Of a stretch of DNA of 64,000 bases, positions 1 to 13,200 are shown piece by piece; position 1 is the stretch's first letter, and each line of letters begins with the position of its first letter. The notes under the pieces were generated by a model. It ran no database searches, was not told the DNA's origin, and saw nothing but the letters and a program-made list of their open reading frames with translations. This stretch comes from Cristatella mucedo (Eukaryota; Bryozoa; Phylactolaemata; Cristatellidae). Position numbers and translations under genes: made by a program. The stretch spans positions 406,001-470,000 of the forward strand of contig WPIO01000018.1 of NCBI GenBank assembly GCA_009760855.2. The letters are read 5' to 3'.

Positions 1-1557
1 AGTTCTAATTAGCACTTTAAACTTATGGGTCGTATGTTTGATAGCTGAGCTGTTGATAGCACCAAAGCATGGTGCATGGGGGGTTCTTAAGGACTCGGTG
101 AAGGAGACTCGCCCGTAGGCATCGACCAATGGTGACATCGCACCTTATACTAAGTAGGTCCTCTTTCGAGCAGCATTTCTGAGGACAGCTCATCAACAGT
201 CGCAGCAAAGATAGCAGTGGAATATCCGATGGTGTGACGGAGAAGTCAGGTAATGTCAGGAAGCCTTTGAGAGCCTCGTGGTTCCGTGTAAGAATCTTAG
301 TAACAGTTGATAAATATGAAGCTATTGAAGGTCCTTCGGCAAATAGAGACAGTAGCTTATAATTATAAGAATAATGTACTTGATAAAGCTTAACCTGTGG
401 AACTTTCTTAACAGCTCTACAGCCATTTAAATCAAGAGCTGCAGGGCCTTCGGGGCTTTTTACGGTAACCCAGCCAAAATAGAACTGCAGTAATCCAGCC
501 TAGAAAGAACCGAGGAGCTAGGTCAATTACTCGAAATTCACATGATCAATATTTTCCCATCTTAAACAGTAATCGGAAGCGATAGCCATCGGTAGAGGCA
601 GTTTTTCCAGTGGAACTTTCAACACTTTTGCTTCTCTCAGAGAGGAAGCCTAAACGCGGAGCTCGTGGTGAAGGTAGCACTATATGGTCGGCAGTTAGGA
701 AAGCTAGCTAAGTGGTTTAATCCATCAGCATGCTTGGAATGATTTATAAATGTGAGTTTGGTAATATCATTGTTAATTTGAAGGGCCGGCGTACACAAAC
801 GAATGTCTGCAAGGCAATCCGTTTATCAGTCGCTGCAGCAGATTCCAAGGGTTTGAACGACAAAGTGAAAGCTGAAAATCGTCAGCATAGAAATGATAGC
901 CGATTGCTAGCCTGTTCGCAGTGTCTCGATGCGATTGGAAAACTGCTAAGGTCCAAGCATGGATCGTTTCCCAACTTCATTGGTGACTGGTCCGCTGGAT
1001 GAGACTTGATTACCGCACATTAGCACGGATCGACTGAAATAAAAAAAAAGTACGACTTGAACCACAGCAGTTGCGCTTTTCAGCCAGACCAATATTCGCT
1101 CTCATTCAATAATGTGTGATGTCGTGATAAATAGTGTCGAACGCAGTTGGTAGATCTCACAGAGCCGGGCAATACCGTTGCCGCAGTCAATTCTGCTTAT
1201 AACGTCGCTGTTCACAAAGAGAGGAGCATCTTTTTAGAGGACCGTTGCTGCCTAATCTGAGCGAAAACTATCTGATAGTTCATTCCTTCCAATGTGTGTC
1301 GCAAGCGGCTTGGTGAAAAAATTCAACTATCTTTGGAAAAATAGGAAAAAATTTAACTGGGTGACAGTTTGCTAAGATCCGTAAATCCAACTCAGACTTT
1401 GTTAGCATCAATCAAACGCTGGCAGATTTATAAGACTTCGGAGCAAACCTGCTTTCCGGAGAAGTATTCCAAATCGGAGATACAGCAAGACTATGTTTTT
1501 CTCCCAGTGAAAAAATACAAGGATTGATATGGGATTTCAAGGAGGCAATACTATATC
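1..1557. other. No recognisable gene
   Basis: There are no long ORFs, no domain I recognise, and no clear repeat family. Single-copy-looking sequence of mixed composition lies downstream of the nAChR-like gene. Confidence 0.5.
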
Positions 1558-2695
1558 ATTAGTAATGCACTTGATAAAGCACCCTCAGAGAACTCAATCT
1601 CTTTCTAGGCGCTCTACATTTGCTGCAAAGGGAAACGCGATTGAAATACGAGTAATATCATGCTTGATAGACAACATGAATAAGATGATTAGGGGTGACA
1701 TGCACAGAGTCAGCATGCAAGCGTGGTTAGTGGCAGCGTGCACAGCGGCAACACACATAAACACATGACGAACGAATCACATGAACCTACTAAATGCTGT
1801 CCTAGATAGGTGCGTTTTTAAGTTCTTTTTAAATATGGTCAAGTCAGGGGATGTTCTGATGCAAGTCACGAGGGAGTTCCAGGCCTCGGGAGCGTACGAG
1901 CTAAACGCACGGTCTCCAAAGGATTTGAGGCTTGTACGAGGTATTGGTATACTATATTCTTACGTAATGATAACTACTCTCCTACTGCCGACTATTGCTC
2001 ATTCTGTTCAGCGGTTCTGAGCTGATACTTCCATGCTACTCACTACTTCAACTGCTCTTCTGACTCTGCTATGCTTCCCACTTTCTCTTTGTTGCCTGAG
2101 ACGAAGTCTATTGGCTAAATAATTCGTACCGAAAGCCGCTTAGGCTGTCAGTGCTCTATGCAAAACTCTTCTGCATAACACCCACATGGTCTATATGACT
2201 TTGTAGATTTACAGAAGGAGATACATTACATTACATTACATTATACTGTTAGATTCTGAAAAGCGGGTGGTACGAAGCTTGGCCTGGCGGGGGGGGGGGG
2301 CTGATAGGTAGGCTGGAGCCGAAGAATGAAGCGACCTAAAAGGGAGCGACAAAACCTTGAAGTCAATCCGTTGCTTGACTGGCAGTCAGTGCAGGTCAGC
2401 AGGAAGCGCTGCGATGTGGCAACTGCTATGCTCACGACAGACAAGCCTAGCTGCAGAATTATGCACTAGTTCTAAGCGCCTGATTGCACATGCAGGTAGG
2501 CCAGCAAGCAGTGAGTTACCTAAGTCAAGACGGGATGTCACAAATGCCTAGACCAACTTATACGTGGTATTCTTATGTAAGCAAGCCCGTATTTTAGCAG
2601 TGTTATGTAGCTCAAAGTAGGCAGACTTGATTGTGGAGCTGATCTGGTCGTCTAATGAGAGGTCACTTTGGAATATGACACCTGGATTTCGACGA
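1558..2695 (-). mobile_element. LINE-A copy, 5'-truncated, with nested LINE-B
   Basis: The 3' end faces left: the plus strand begins with the reverse of the family tail (GCACTTGATAAAGC...GGCGC). It contains the C-terminal reverse-transcriptase region, including the motif DDQISSTIKSAYFEL near 2600-2680. The copy is split at 1953-2241 by a LINE-B fragment. Its truncated 5' end lies near 2695, where similarity to the other copies stops. Coding frames are broken. Confidence 0.8.
1953..2241 (+). mobile_element. LINE-B 3' fragment nested in LINE-A
   Basis: The fragment is flanked by the 5-bp duplication TATAC (1948-1952 and 2242-2246); removing it restores the LINE-A sequence. It matches the LINE-B 3' region seen in reverse at 24310-24985, and ends in a (TTACA)n-type tail. 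Confidence 0.85.
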
Positions 2696-5600
2696 GCTGA
2701 GCTCTTGTTATTAGACTTTACTAAGGCTTTCACTTCACATACATTAAACTCGAAGAATTTCTTATGGAAGGTCAGGGGTTGCGACTCAATATTTGCTTTA
2801 GTCGGAGGTGGCATTTTAGAGGCACGAGTACTTGCAATTTCATCAACGAAGACGGCGGGCAATTATCTGCTAAGGAGCTTAAATCCCCGGAGTGAGTTTT
2901 CTTAGAGTTTGCAAGAAAATTATTTCCTGTCTTATAAATTTCTTTCTATTCTGACTGGTTGAACTTAAGTTTGCGAATCCTTTAAAAGTTGTAAGACCAA
3001 GTCTTTCTAATGCTGCGTTCAAGACTATGCTCAAAGGCTGGTTGAAACGTGTGCCTAAGATGGTGCAACTTTTGAAACTTTTTAGTCAGTCGAAAGGAGT
3101 CTCTAATTTTTCCAAAGAGCTTAAAATCTGTCGGCCGAACCATCAGTTTCTAACGATAATTATATCTTGGATTTCTTAGGCAAACAATTCCTATAAATTA
3201 AATTTGGGTTTGACGTGTGGCACTTCAGTTTTCAACGAAAAAAGAAGCTTTGGCTTTCTAAACCTTCAGGACTTGAGTGCATACCTTTTAAGGTTGCCTC
3301 TGGGTCTTTGTACGCTTTTTAAAGTTTGGACCAGCCCATACAAATACCAACCACTTCTGACATTCGCAACGCAGTGTGATTCATCGTATTCAAACAGGAT
3401 AAAAAGTTAAAACTAGAATGATCTATATAAATCAAAGCAATCAGTAAACTATTTCTGAATGACATGCTTTCGCCAGGCTCTTAATATTTAGCACACCAGG
3501 GACCTGCTGGCTCGGTAGTCTATTACTCCTTTTAGGGCCGTCTTTGCATCTCATTAAAACATTATATGTAGCCACGCCATCCAGCAGTTGTTAATGGACT
3601 TGTAGCCACTCTTTATGGCCGCTTCAATAAAAACCTTTTTGGCCTTGTCCCAGTTACATGAAAATCTTACGGATTTTACCCCCTTTGGATTAAAGCCCCG
3701 ATCCAAATCTGCCATCTGGTATCAACACATTGGCTTTTTGTGCCAAGCGGAGCTTGTAGAATGGATTATTTTGTCGTTGAAAATGGAGGCGGTTTGTGGA
3801 GCCGCTATTTGTGATGCCGGACGACTCTTAAATGTCGGCCTTCTCTTCAACTTCAATAAGTGGATCTAAAAACAAATTAACACCCATCGTTTTTAAAAAT
3901 GAATATTGAGAGCGGAGCGGATCCGTCAATCTTTAAAATGCTACTGCCGAAGCGCCCGGCATTTGAACTGGAATGAGAAAACGCTGGACTTTAGAAAAGC
4001 AAATTGCATACGATTTTTCTCAGATTACCGAAAAGCTCCGGATCGTAGTATTTCTCGTAGCCAAATTGAAGGTTGCACTAGTTAATATCTTTCCTTCATA
4101 CTTGCTATGAACCCTACAAGGAACCATGACTATGAACTTTTGTTTGTTGGCTAAGCAGCATAGCCCAGATTATTGGCTTGCAAAAGGGGACGTTATCTTC
4201 CTCACTAACGCAATTCGATGCCAGTGTAACCGAAATGAAACCTCGGGAGCGGCTAGCGGATAGCTGATGCGAAATTAGGCAGTTAATAGGGGCTTTCCAC
4301 TCCAGCTTCAGAACGCTACCTCTCATTGTATTACCAGCTTATCGTGATCGAACGCAGTTTCATCAAGGCTCCTCTATATTCTACAATAGCAACCCAACTA
4401 CTGCATCCTTAGATAATTACCTCAATAGTGCAAGAATTGTCGTCATTTGCCGACATGTACTAATGCGTGACAGGTAATGGATGGTCATTCGCTGACTTTC
4501 GTAGTGTTTTAAGCTTATTAGTCTCTTGACCGTATGCCGTATTCAGTAAGATATCCGGACGTAAACATACATTTCGTCTAATCAGACGCAGCAAACTCAC
4601 CCAAAACATTGGCTAACGTTTTGCTGTAGCGTTTCACTAAGAGTGCATTTCGGACGGGGCACTGAGCAGAAGTGGCACGGATGACATGTTTTCCAAGAAG
4701 CCTCACGATGAAGGTTCGCAAGGTTTCACAGAGAAATTTCGATGTCAAACGAGATACACATAGAAGAGAGAAAAAGATTAGCGTGTTGTTGGGTGGGCAG
4801 AATTTGCTACAAATAAGAGGTGTCAGCAGACAATCGAGGGCGAAGAATCAGAACCAGTACGCGACCTTTGTTGGAACTGAGGCCTCGGCGGCATTGTGCC
4901 TTACATGAGAAAATAAAGCAGTCAATGAGCGAAACTTGGCAACGACAAAGTCAGCTGGATTGGCTGGAATGAGTTTTAAAGTGTGCAGCAGAACAAAGGA
5001 GTTATTTCCGGAACATGTCGGCAAAAATACAACAAACAAGTAAGCAATACGAGTCCAGAGCAGAATGATATGCAACTCCTCCCGTTTAAAGTAAGTAGGC
5101 ACGAAAGATTCGACATACTGCTTGCCGGGGGCTAACGGTAATTAGACTTTAATGAGCCATTGATTCTACTCCATTGCCAAATTTACTTCGACCTCGGATG
5201 ATTGGAGTTCGTGGTCGCATCCACAGCCTCAGTAAATGACGGTGCTGCTCCACTTCCAGTGTGCAGCACTCTCACACTGAGCAACTGAGCTTCGATTCCA
5301 TTCATACGACAGGCTGTAGAAATCAATGGCAGCATTAGCGATCCTACAGATGGAGCAGTGCTTGCTCTGTTCAAAGCAGTGACACTGTCTGCGGTAGGCC
5401 GGCTGCTAGAGTGAACCGCTGAGGATTAGTTAAGCTGTACAGACGATAATTATTCTCTCTCCATCTCTGAGACGAAGAAATGAACTGTAACTTCATTTTT
5501 GATTAAAATGTATACCTATGTTTACGGGATGTAAACAATTTGGCTGGCGTCTTTATTTTGAAATTCAAACGTCACACGCTCTGTTTGAACAGAAAACTTA

Positions 5601-6276
5601 TTGAGGCACAGATACATTACCCAATTTTGGCGGCTGCCTAGGTATAGTGCATAGGTATGCATGGCAAAAGTCTAGTCAGACATAATTCGAAAAAATGCGA
5701 TTCCTAGATCGAGCCCTACAAAGTTCTCCTTAAGCAAAAATCTCCAAAATGGCGATTTGAGGCATCATTAACAAAGACACTGCCCGTATATTAATCAAGC
5801 CGGTATAATTGCGTCTAAGGCGCTAACTTATGGTACACTGATTCCTCCAAGCTTATTCTATGAAGCTCAATCCGTCTGTATACGCTGGCTGCAAAGTTGC
5901 CGCGAAATCGCTGATGAAATTCGCTCTACTCACAGAAAAAGAATGCATCCAGAAGCATAATAAATATAGGGGGATGCATGCAATGTTTTCTACTGAGGTT
6001 AATAGCTTTGGGCGTTTGCCAACTACTGGAAATTCCAATTTGTTTGCTAACTAGCTAAAATCTCGGTTGCAGCCTATTTACTTATCTACCCAAGGTCAAG
6101 ATTATCTGCTCAGGCCGTAGCCTGGGACATATCAGAAGGGTGCCATGCTAGGCCGTTCGCTCCCTTCTACTACCAACTAGCCGTGCGAATGCAGAGCTGG
6201 ACTTGTAGTCGCCTTTCGGACGCCTGCTGCCAGCTAGACCTCTCGTCACGGCCAGCCCTTGACCTCTGCTCGGCGC
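2696..6276. other. 3' flank of the nAChR-like gene; no second gene seen
   Basis: ORFs here are all short and none has a motif I recognise. The stretch 2696-2862 is open in the frame of the neighbouring LINE-A fragment (minus strand) but does not match the other LINE-A copies. Part of the 5.5-6.28 kb interval is probably the 3' UTR of the channel gene. Confidence 0.45.
5552..5557 (-). promoter_or_regulatory. Possible polyadenylation signal (AATAAA) for the nAChR-like gene
   Basis: This is the first AATAAA on the minus strand that I noticed downstream of the stop codon at 6277, about 720 nt away. Placement as the real signal is inference only; the hexamer is common by chance in this AT-rich stretch. 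Confidence 0.22.
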
Positions 6277-6486
6277 TCAGTGTGCAAATCCGGCCGTGAT
6301 GATGACAGCCATCAAGAGGATGGCCATCGCCAGCGTGCGGTCTATGACGAGGGCCAGCTGTAGCCACTCGAGACGCAGCTGCTCACGATAGCGGCCATAC
6401 TGGAGCTCAGCCACTAGAATCCTCAGCAGCTTGGAAGCCTCACCATCGACGGCTGCTGCTGCAGCGCCACCGCCGCCTTGATCGTC
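6277..6486 (-). CDS. nAChR-like gene, terminal exon: MA helix, TM4 and stop
   Basis: The 210-nt exon (69 codons plus TGA) starts GAC GAT CAA after a GGCCATTACAG acceptor. A Gly/Ala-rich linker leads into the amphipathic MA helix ([20 protein letters not shown]) and then [19 protein letters not shown], the family E-W-x-x-x-A-x-V-I-D-R motif that opens TM4. TM4 ends four residues before the stop (AGFAH), as is normal for nAChRs, where the C-terminal tail is short and extracellular. The phase-0 start fits either the TM3 exon or the tentative loop exon. This fixes the 3' end of the gene. Confidence 0.95.
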   Translation of the reverse strand, partial: DDQGGGGAAAAAVDGEASKLLRILVAELQYGRYREQLRLEWLQLALVIDRTLAMAILLMAVIITAGFAH

Positions 6487-9400
6487 CTGTAATGGCCAAA
6501 CGCGAGGAAGCTCTTAGGTGTTGCACTGCACACTGCTCTGGCAAGGACGCAATGCCAACTCTCAGTAACCAGAACTCGCCACTGATTTCTCGTGACGCAG
6601 TCGCGTATTGGTAACTTGCTTTGAAATAATAATAAAAGCAATCGCACCTGCACAGCACCCGAAGAGAAGTACATATCTCTCTGCGAATTTCAGTAATGCT
6701 GCAGTGGAAGTATACCAACTGGCTTCACATCTATGCAGATGACCCTCAGTATACCTTTGCTTTGATCCCTCCCAGCCCTCCAGCACATTGAATTCTCTCT
6801 ACTCCTTTATTGCATGTATTGATGACATCAGCACATGGTTGGCAGCAAATTCTCTTTAATTAAATAGCGACTAAACCAACTTACTAGTTATGGGCAAACC
6901 AAGTGTGATTCAGGACTTGGAAAGGCTAACGCTCAAAATCGGTCCCTGCCAGCATATCTCCTGTTGAATCTGCACGAAATCTAGGGGTCATGTTCCAAAG
7001 TGACCGTTCGTTACACGACCACATCAGCTCCACAGTAAAGTCTGCCTATTTTCAGCTAAATAATATTGTTCAAATTCAGGCTTGTTTAGACAGTGATACC
7101 ACATCTTAACTAGTCCATGCATTTGTAACATCCCATCTTGACATCTGTAACCCAATACTTGCTGGTCTATCGGCACTGTGCTGCAATGAGGCACTTACTG
7201 CTGGTGCAAAACTTTGCAGCTTGGCTTTTCTGCCGTGAGCTTCGCAGTTGCCACAGCACACCACTTCTTGCCGACCTGCACTGGCACCCAGTCAAGCAAC
7301 ACATCGGCTTTAAGGTTTTGTCACTCATTTTTAAGTCCCTTCACTCTTTGGCTCCAGCCTACCTATCAGATGTGCTACCCCACCAGGCTAAGCATTGTAT
7401 TACTTACTTTTCGGAATCAAATTGTTTACCCACGCCTCGTACAAACCTCAAATCCTTTGAAGATCGTGCCTTTGGCTCTTATGCTCCCAAAGCCTTGAAA
7501 TCACTCCCGACTGACGTCATGACATCTTCAGACTTAACTACATTAAAAAAGAAGCTGAAAACGCCCCTTTTTATCACAGCATTTAGTGAGTCTCGGTTTT
7601 ATGTGCTGATGCGTGCTGACACTGTGCATGCTGCCACTAATCATACTTGTATGCTGACCTGTTCTGATTACCCTTAACCACGTTACTCTTGTTGTTTTGA
7701 GCACGCCACGGCTAACCATTCGATCGTGCTGTTTTTGCATCAAATATAAAGCACCAACAAAGAGATTGAGTTCTCTGAGGGCGTTTAATCAGTTGGATTA
7801 TTTTTACTATTATCACAGCAGCGTGGTAGCTCGCATAAGCTCACGCAGGAAGAGGGGCAAAGAAGGGTCGAGCACTTGCCCAACAGACTGGCATATGCAG
7901 CGGAATATTAAAGATCATCTCTTCAGGGTATGTCATGACTTCTAGGTGCTATTGACTTTCACGTCTTAGGTTCATATAAACTTGTGTGACACGGTCACCA
8001 AAGAACTTATAACCGATCAGAGGTGCACCGAAATGACTCAGAGGCAAACGAGCTTGCGTTACGGTGCCTAGCCTGATTGGCAAATATCGTTGTTTGGGTG
8101 AGTAGGACGGAGCCAGATAATGTAGACTTAAAAACGATTTACAAATGCTTGAAGTATATCAGCTACGTCATAGGGAGCCAGAACAGATTATTGAAAATTG
8201 GCCTAATGTGTCGACTTCGATATTCATGGCAGACAAGCCCAGCTGCAGAGATTTGCACCGACTGTAAGCGGTGCCTGCTTAGTCACACATCGGAAGACTT
8301 GCGATTAGCGAGTTACAGCAGTCAATGTGAAATGTCACGTGAGGCGCGCCAGCACCGTCCAGTAAGTTAAACACGGGCCGCCGCCTTCTGACGCAGAAGT
8401 AGGAATCGAGTGGCCCTACGGCAAGCCGATTCAGACTCTTCAAGCGACTCCAGTGAGTTAATAATAATCATAATAATGCATTTGATAAAGTGCTCTCAGA
8501 GAACTCAATCTCTATCTCTGCGATTTACATTTGCTGCAAAGGGAAACGCAATTAAATGGTGAGTAATATCATGCTTGACGAACAAAATGAATATCATGGC
8601 TAGGGATGGCATGCACAGGGTCAGCATGCAAATGTGGTTAGTGGCAGCATGCACAGTGTCAGCACGCATAAGCCTGTGAAGGACGAATCACAGGGACCCA
8701 CTAAATGCTGTCCTAAACAGGTGTGTCTTTTTTTAAGTTTTTTTAAATGTGGTCAAGCCAGGGAGCGTTCTGACGCAAGGCGGGAGTGAGTTTCAGGCTT
8801 TGGGAACGTACGAGCTAAATGCACGATCTTCAAAGGATTTGAAGTTTGTACGAGGTATTGGTAAACTGTTAAGATTCCGAAAAGCGGGTGGTACGATGCT
8901 TGGCCCTCTTCTCGGAATGTTAAAAGTAAAGACAACATTTAGGCCCATTCAGTGCCTTAGGATGCATGGGCCCTTGGACGACTGGGCTGCGAATCAATAA
9001 AGAGACAAAAACGGAACGGCAAGACTGAAAGGGCTAAAGTAGCGACGATAATTGAATGACACATATTTACATCGTCGGGTCGGGACGAAAAGATTTTCTG
9101 GGCGAAACTTTAAAGTTCGATGAAAAGTTCCTAAGCCGGGACCGTCCTAGTTAAGGATAAGATATCTCGCTGCAAAAAACTCACAAATAAATTCCCGTCT
9201 GAGTTTCTCAACCTACCTCGAGATACGAGCCGCATACATCATATGAGCTGGTTGAGCTATATCCTACGAGCTAGAGGGCCTGTCGTTGTAGGCCACTCTT
9301 AAAACTGCTTAAATCTCTTGTTGGGCTCGTGCTGCTCGCAGTTCTGCAACTCTAGTACAAGATTCTATGCCACGCATCCACGATTTGTTGTGGTGCAAGA

Positions 9401-10142
9401 TTCTTCGAAGAATTCTTCGCATTCTCGAGAATCTTTGGTTGTCAATATTCTTCATTTAATAATTAAATTAAATTAAATTTATTAATCATTATTAATCTCC
9501 GGATTCTTAGTGCATTCGCGAGGCTTTTGCAGGCAGCACGTGATATTAGCTTAAAACTCTGCGGAAATGTTAGCAAAGTCCAACAGCCAGAGAAAGAGCG
9601 TGAGATATCCATCTCGGTTTCCGGTATTACAATGAATGCTTAATGCAGATCATCTGCGTTGTAATCTAGTTACCGCAGCAAGCCAACGCGCCTCGCGCCT
9701 GATCGGGCGCCGGACGCCTGCGACCCTCTGCGGCAGCTCTCGAGCTGAGAGCTCTCTACTCTTAGGAATTCTGACTCGCAAGATTTACTGCACTGCGTGC
9801 ATTGTCTGCCACTTTCGGAATACCAGCTCTCGCATCGGTGCCGCAGCCAAAAACATTCAACCGCGATCGAATATTCTGGCACGCTCACGCTAGCCTCGTC
9901 TTGAACTCCAGTCCTTCCGGCGCGAGAAAGCGTAGCTGCGAGACCCAAGGCAGCTCTAGCTAGGCTCTGTCGGCGACAGCTCAAGTGGCCTGATCTTCCG
10001 GACGAAATTCAGAAGCAGCGCGTCAGCAGCAGCTGCGTCCATCCATCGCGAGAAGCAAGCAAGCATGGCTATTAGGCTTCGCAAATAAGGACGGGCACAG
10101 CGGATCAGGATGCGTTTCCCATTTTCGATTAACGGCCTAGTG

Positions 10143-10211
<69 letters not shown>

Positions 10212-13200
10212 CTCTCTGTGTCCGTCTCTCTCTCTCACTCCTTCTAACAGCACTGGTGCTCAGTTGGCCGGCCATATTTCACGAGCTTATTCAGCAATGG
10301 CCATGACCACGATCCTTCCGAGCGACTGTCGTAGCTACTTTACTCGAGTCGAGTCGAGCGACGCTAGTACGGAATCTGCTTTGGAAGGGGAACTAGCAGC
10401 GGCCGACCGAGAGAACGCCATTGGCTGTGTGCGAGGCTAGCGGCACGTGGCAGCTTGCACGACAACTGCAGACAAGAGAGACGTGAGAAGAAAAGCAGTG
10501 CCATTGCTCCTGGCAGCTCGTGCAATTCGTTCGTTGACAGGAATCGCTTATAGGATGCCACCGAAAAGGAATCGCTAAGAAATTCCGATAACAACAAAAC
10601 GAGTGCACCCGTAAAAAGGTAATTTTGGCGATCAGGGATTTTTTCAACTCATACTTGTTCTTTTACGGCATCGCAGAAACAGCTTCGTCAAGAAGAGTCA
10701 AGTGGCTATACTGACAATAAATCTCCCTCTTTTCCCCGAAGCAGTGCTTACGTATAGCTGCGTTAACATTCTCTCATACTTCACACTGTCATATTCCGTC
10801 AGCGCTTCATTGTGCGTAGCATAACTGCCGCTTTAATCGCGGGCAAGCTTTGACAGGAGGCAATGCTAGTATCTGCTGCAATGATTATTTTGAGTCTCGA
10901 ATTTTGGGCGGCTACACCTAGGTAGGGTGGCTAGTGATTCAGAGTGGCTGGCTTCATTCGAGCAACCTTTGCCTAATGTCGTCCAGTCTCGCCCCTTACT
11001 GTTGAGAGCAAGTCCATTTCCTAGCGATTTCATACTGTGCATCCGTATCCCAGGTAGAAATTCGCTCTGCCGTGTCATGCAGAGCAGTATAGTTTCGCCT
11101 CAGCCGCACTGCACATATGCCAATTGCCACGTTGGCACATTATCGTATTAGCACTCGGTGATTTGAACTCTGAGAAATGCCTCACGCGTGGCTTCGGGGT
11201 CCATTGTTGCACCCATCGACTGCTGAGCGCTGTCTGAGCAGGCTGGCACTGAGCTCATCCAAGGGGTCAAGGTAGCTCCCAAGTATAAGGTATCGTTTCT
11301 CAGTAGAATTTGGCCATAATCCTGGCTGCTTAGCGAGCCACGCGAGACCAGGACCAACTGCCAACTACGGTACTAGCGGCAGAATCAGCCTCGGGCTTAA
11401 AAGTTTACGACTTTAGATGAGAACGAGACACTCGGCCAGCTTGCAGCTTGCAGCTTCACCTCTGGATTTGCACTGCTACTGAATGCAGATGTTGCCCCTT
11501 CGATGATGCCGCCTAAGAAAGAGTTCTCCGAGGGTGCCATGAAAAATGTATTACTTCTACTATTATTATGATTATTAGTATCTAAGAAAGGCTGGCTCCT
11601 ATACAAAACCGCTACTGCGTGGAGCTTGTGGATGTCTTCGTGCACCAGTAAAGCAACACCAGAATTAAACAATTACAGAGTATTACAGAGCCGCTTTACC
11701 TAAAAGAAGTGAGATTCGCATAGAAGCAATGGTTGAGGGCAGTGCACTTACCTCGGCCCATGTATGTTTCTGTCTAGAAAATGATAACGTAAGAAAACAG
11801 CTATTGTAAATTTCTCTATCACCTAGGGAACACTGCTCAGACCATGTGACCAGGCTATGACAAAGCTGATTCACTTGAGCAGCTTTTTGTCCAAGTCAAT
11901 CTGCACAGCTCTAAGCAGTATTACATATCATAGCAGTATTACATGTTCACTGCGTCCCTGAAGACAGTTAATTTATAACACCGCACAAAACAGCTCCGTC
12001 TAAAAATACGTTGTTGAGACCATATGGGAACGAACGCATTAATAATCGTCGTTCATCATGAGCAGCAGCGAAAGTTCAGTCTCGGTGTACAACCCATACC
12101 TCACTCTTTTTATTGTTATCCTCTCTGACCCGACCCCTTGTTTCGAAACTGATAACCATTCAGCGTCTCTCTTCAGCATGGCTGATTGAAGTTTTTGAGG
12201 TATTGCACTAAAGTTACAAAATAGTTAGGGTGACCTCTTTGGCCAGGGTGGCGCAGAATGGAAAGGGTCGAAATCTCGGAGCTTCGGGGCTTCGAAAGAG
12301 AAAATGAATAGATTCTGAGTTTTTATTTGCTGATTAAGCGGCCTGATTTGCATAGCGGCAGAAGAAGAGCCGTAGTGGCCATCACCACCAGTTGCAGTTG
12401 GCAGCAAAGGATCCGCCCATAGACAGAAGTATTTTCTTTCATGTGCTCAAATACTTGCATGCATCAATATCTATGTTATAATATGGTAGCCTGCAGCACG
12501 CTCCATTCCAAGCAAAAGCGAAAAGCGTGTCTTATGCAGATACAAGCAGCCTCCGTGAGCTTGGAATTCCCTTCACTCGACTTAGTGACGTCGGGAGATG
12601 CAGCATATGAAATAACGATCGTTCAGGGGACCGCATTCCCCATAAGATAGCAGTCGATCGCTCAGCTTATACGAAGCACGGTCAATGAAAGACCTTAGAT
12701 TAGTATTCCACTCGTTTGCTTAGAACTTGAGTTAACCATACTGCGCCATTGTTGAGACTGTGCTCTTTTCAGATTCAAAATAACGCTCTGTCAATCTCCC
12801 AGCAATAAAATTTTGTCCTGAAAAGATAGCCTAAATAAGTAGGAGTGAACTGCTGTGAATAGCTTAAATATGAGCCGTCACGTGTGCTGCTGCATACAGA
12901 CGATTCTTTTCAAAACTTCTCAGGACTGCATTTAAGTGCATCGGAGTAGTGTTGATGCTCACATGCATTTGATGCTAATTTAAAGTTCTTACTCTTCAGA
13001 ATTGAGGTACCGGCTTCAAATGATATACGTAAATGTGTGATGGTAACAAAACATTCGTTAGTTCTTGATTAGGTTACGGATAAGTTGCCACTTAACTGCT
13101 ATGAAGCTACTGGGGACATTGTGTAGTGGTTACGTTGATTTAATTGCTAAGTAATAGGATATTAAGCCACACTCTAGTATTTAGACAACAGCGGAAAAAT

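Noticed and set aside
2548-2862. Chimeric frame joining LINE-A coding sequence to 55 unrelated codons
   Set aside because: The extension has no motif and most likely results from chance read-through past the truncated 5' end.
9401-9440. TTCTTCGAAGAATTCTTC as a heat-shock element
   Set aside because: Spacing of the TTC/GAA units does not follow the nTTCnnGAAn rule, and it lies deep in an intron.
11186-11325. Minus-strand exon candidate with good-looking AG and GTGAGG borders
   Set aside because: It enters in phase 0 but exits with two bases, which cannot join the phase-0 TM4 exon, and no bridging exon was found.
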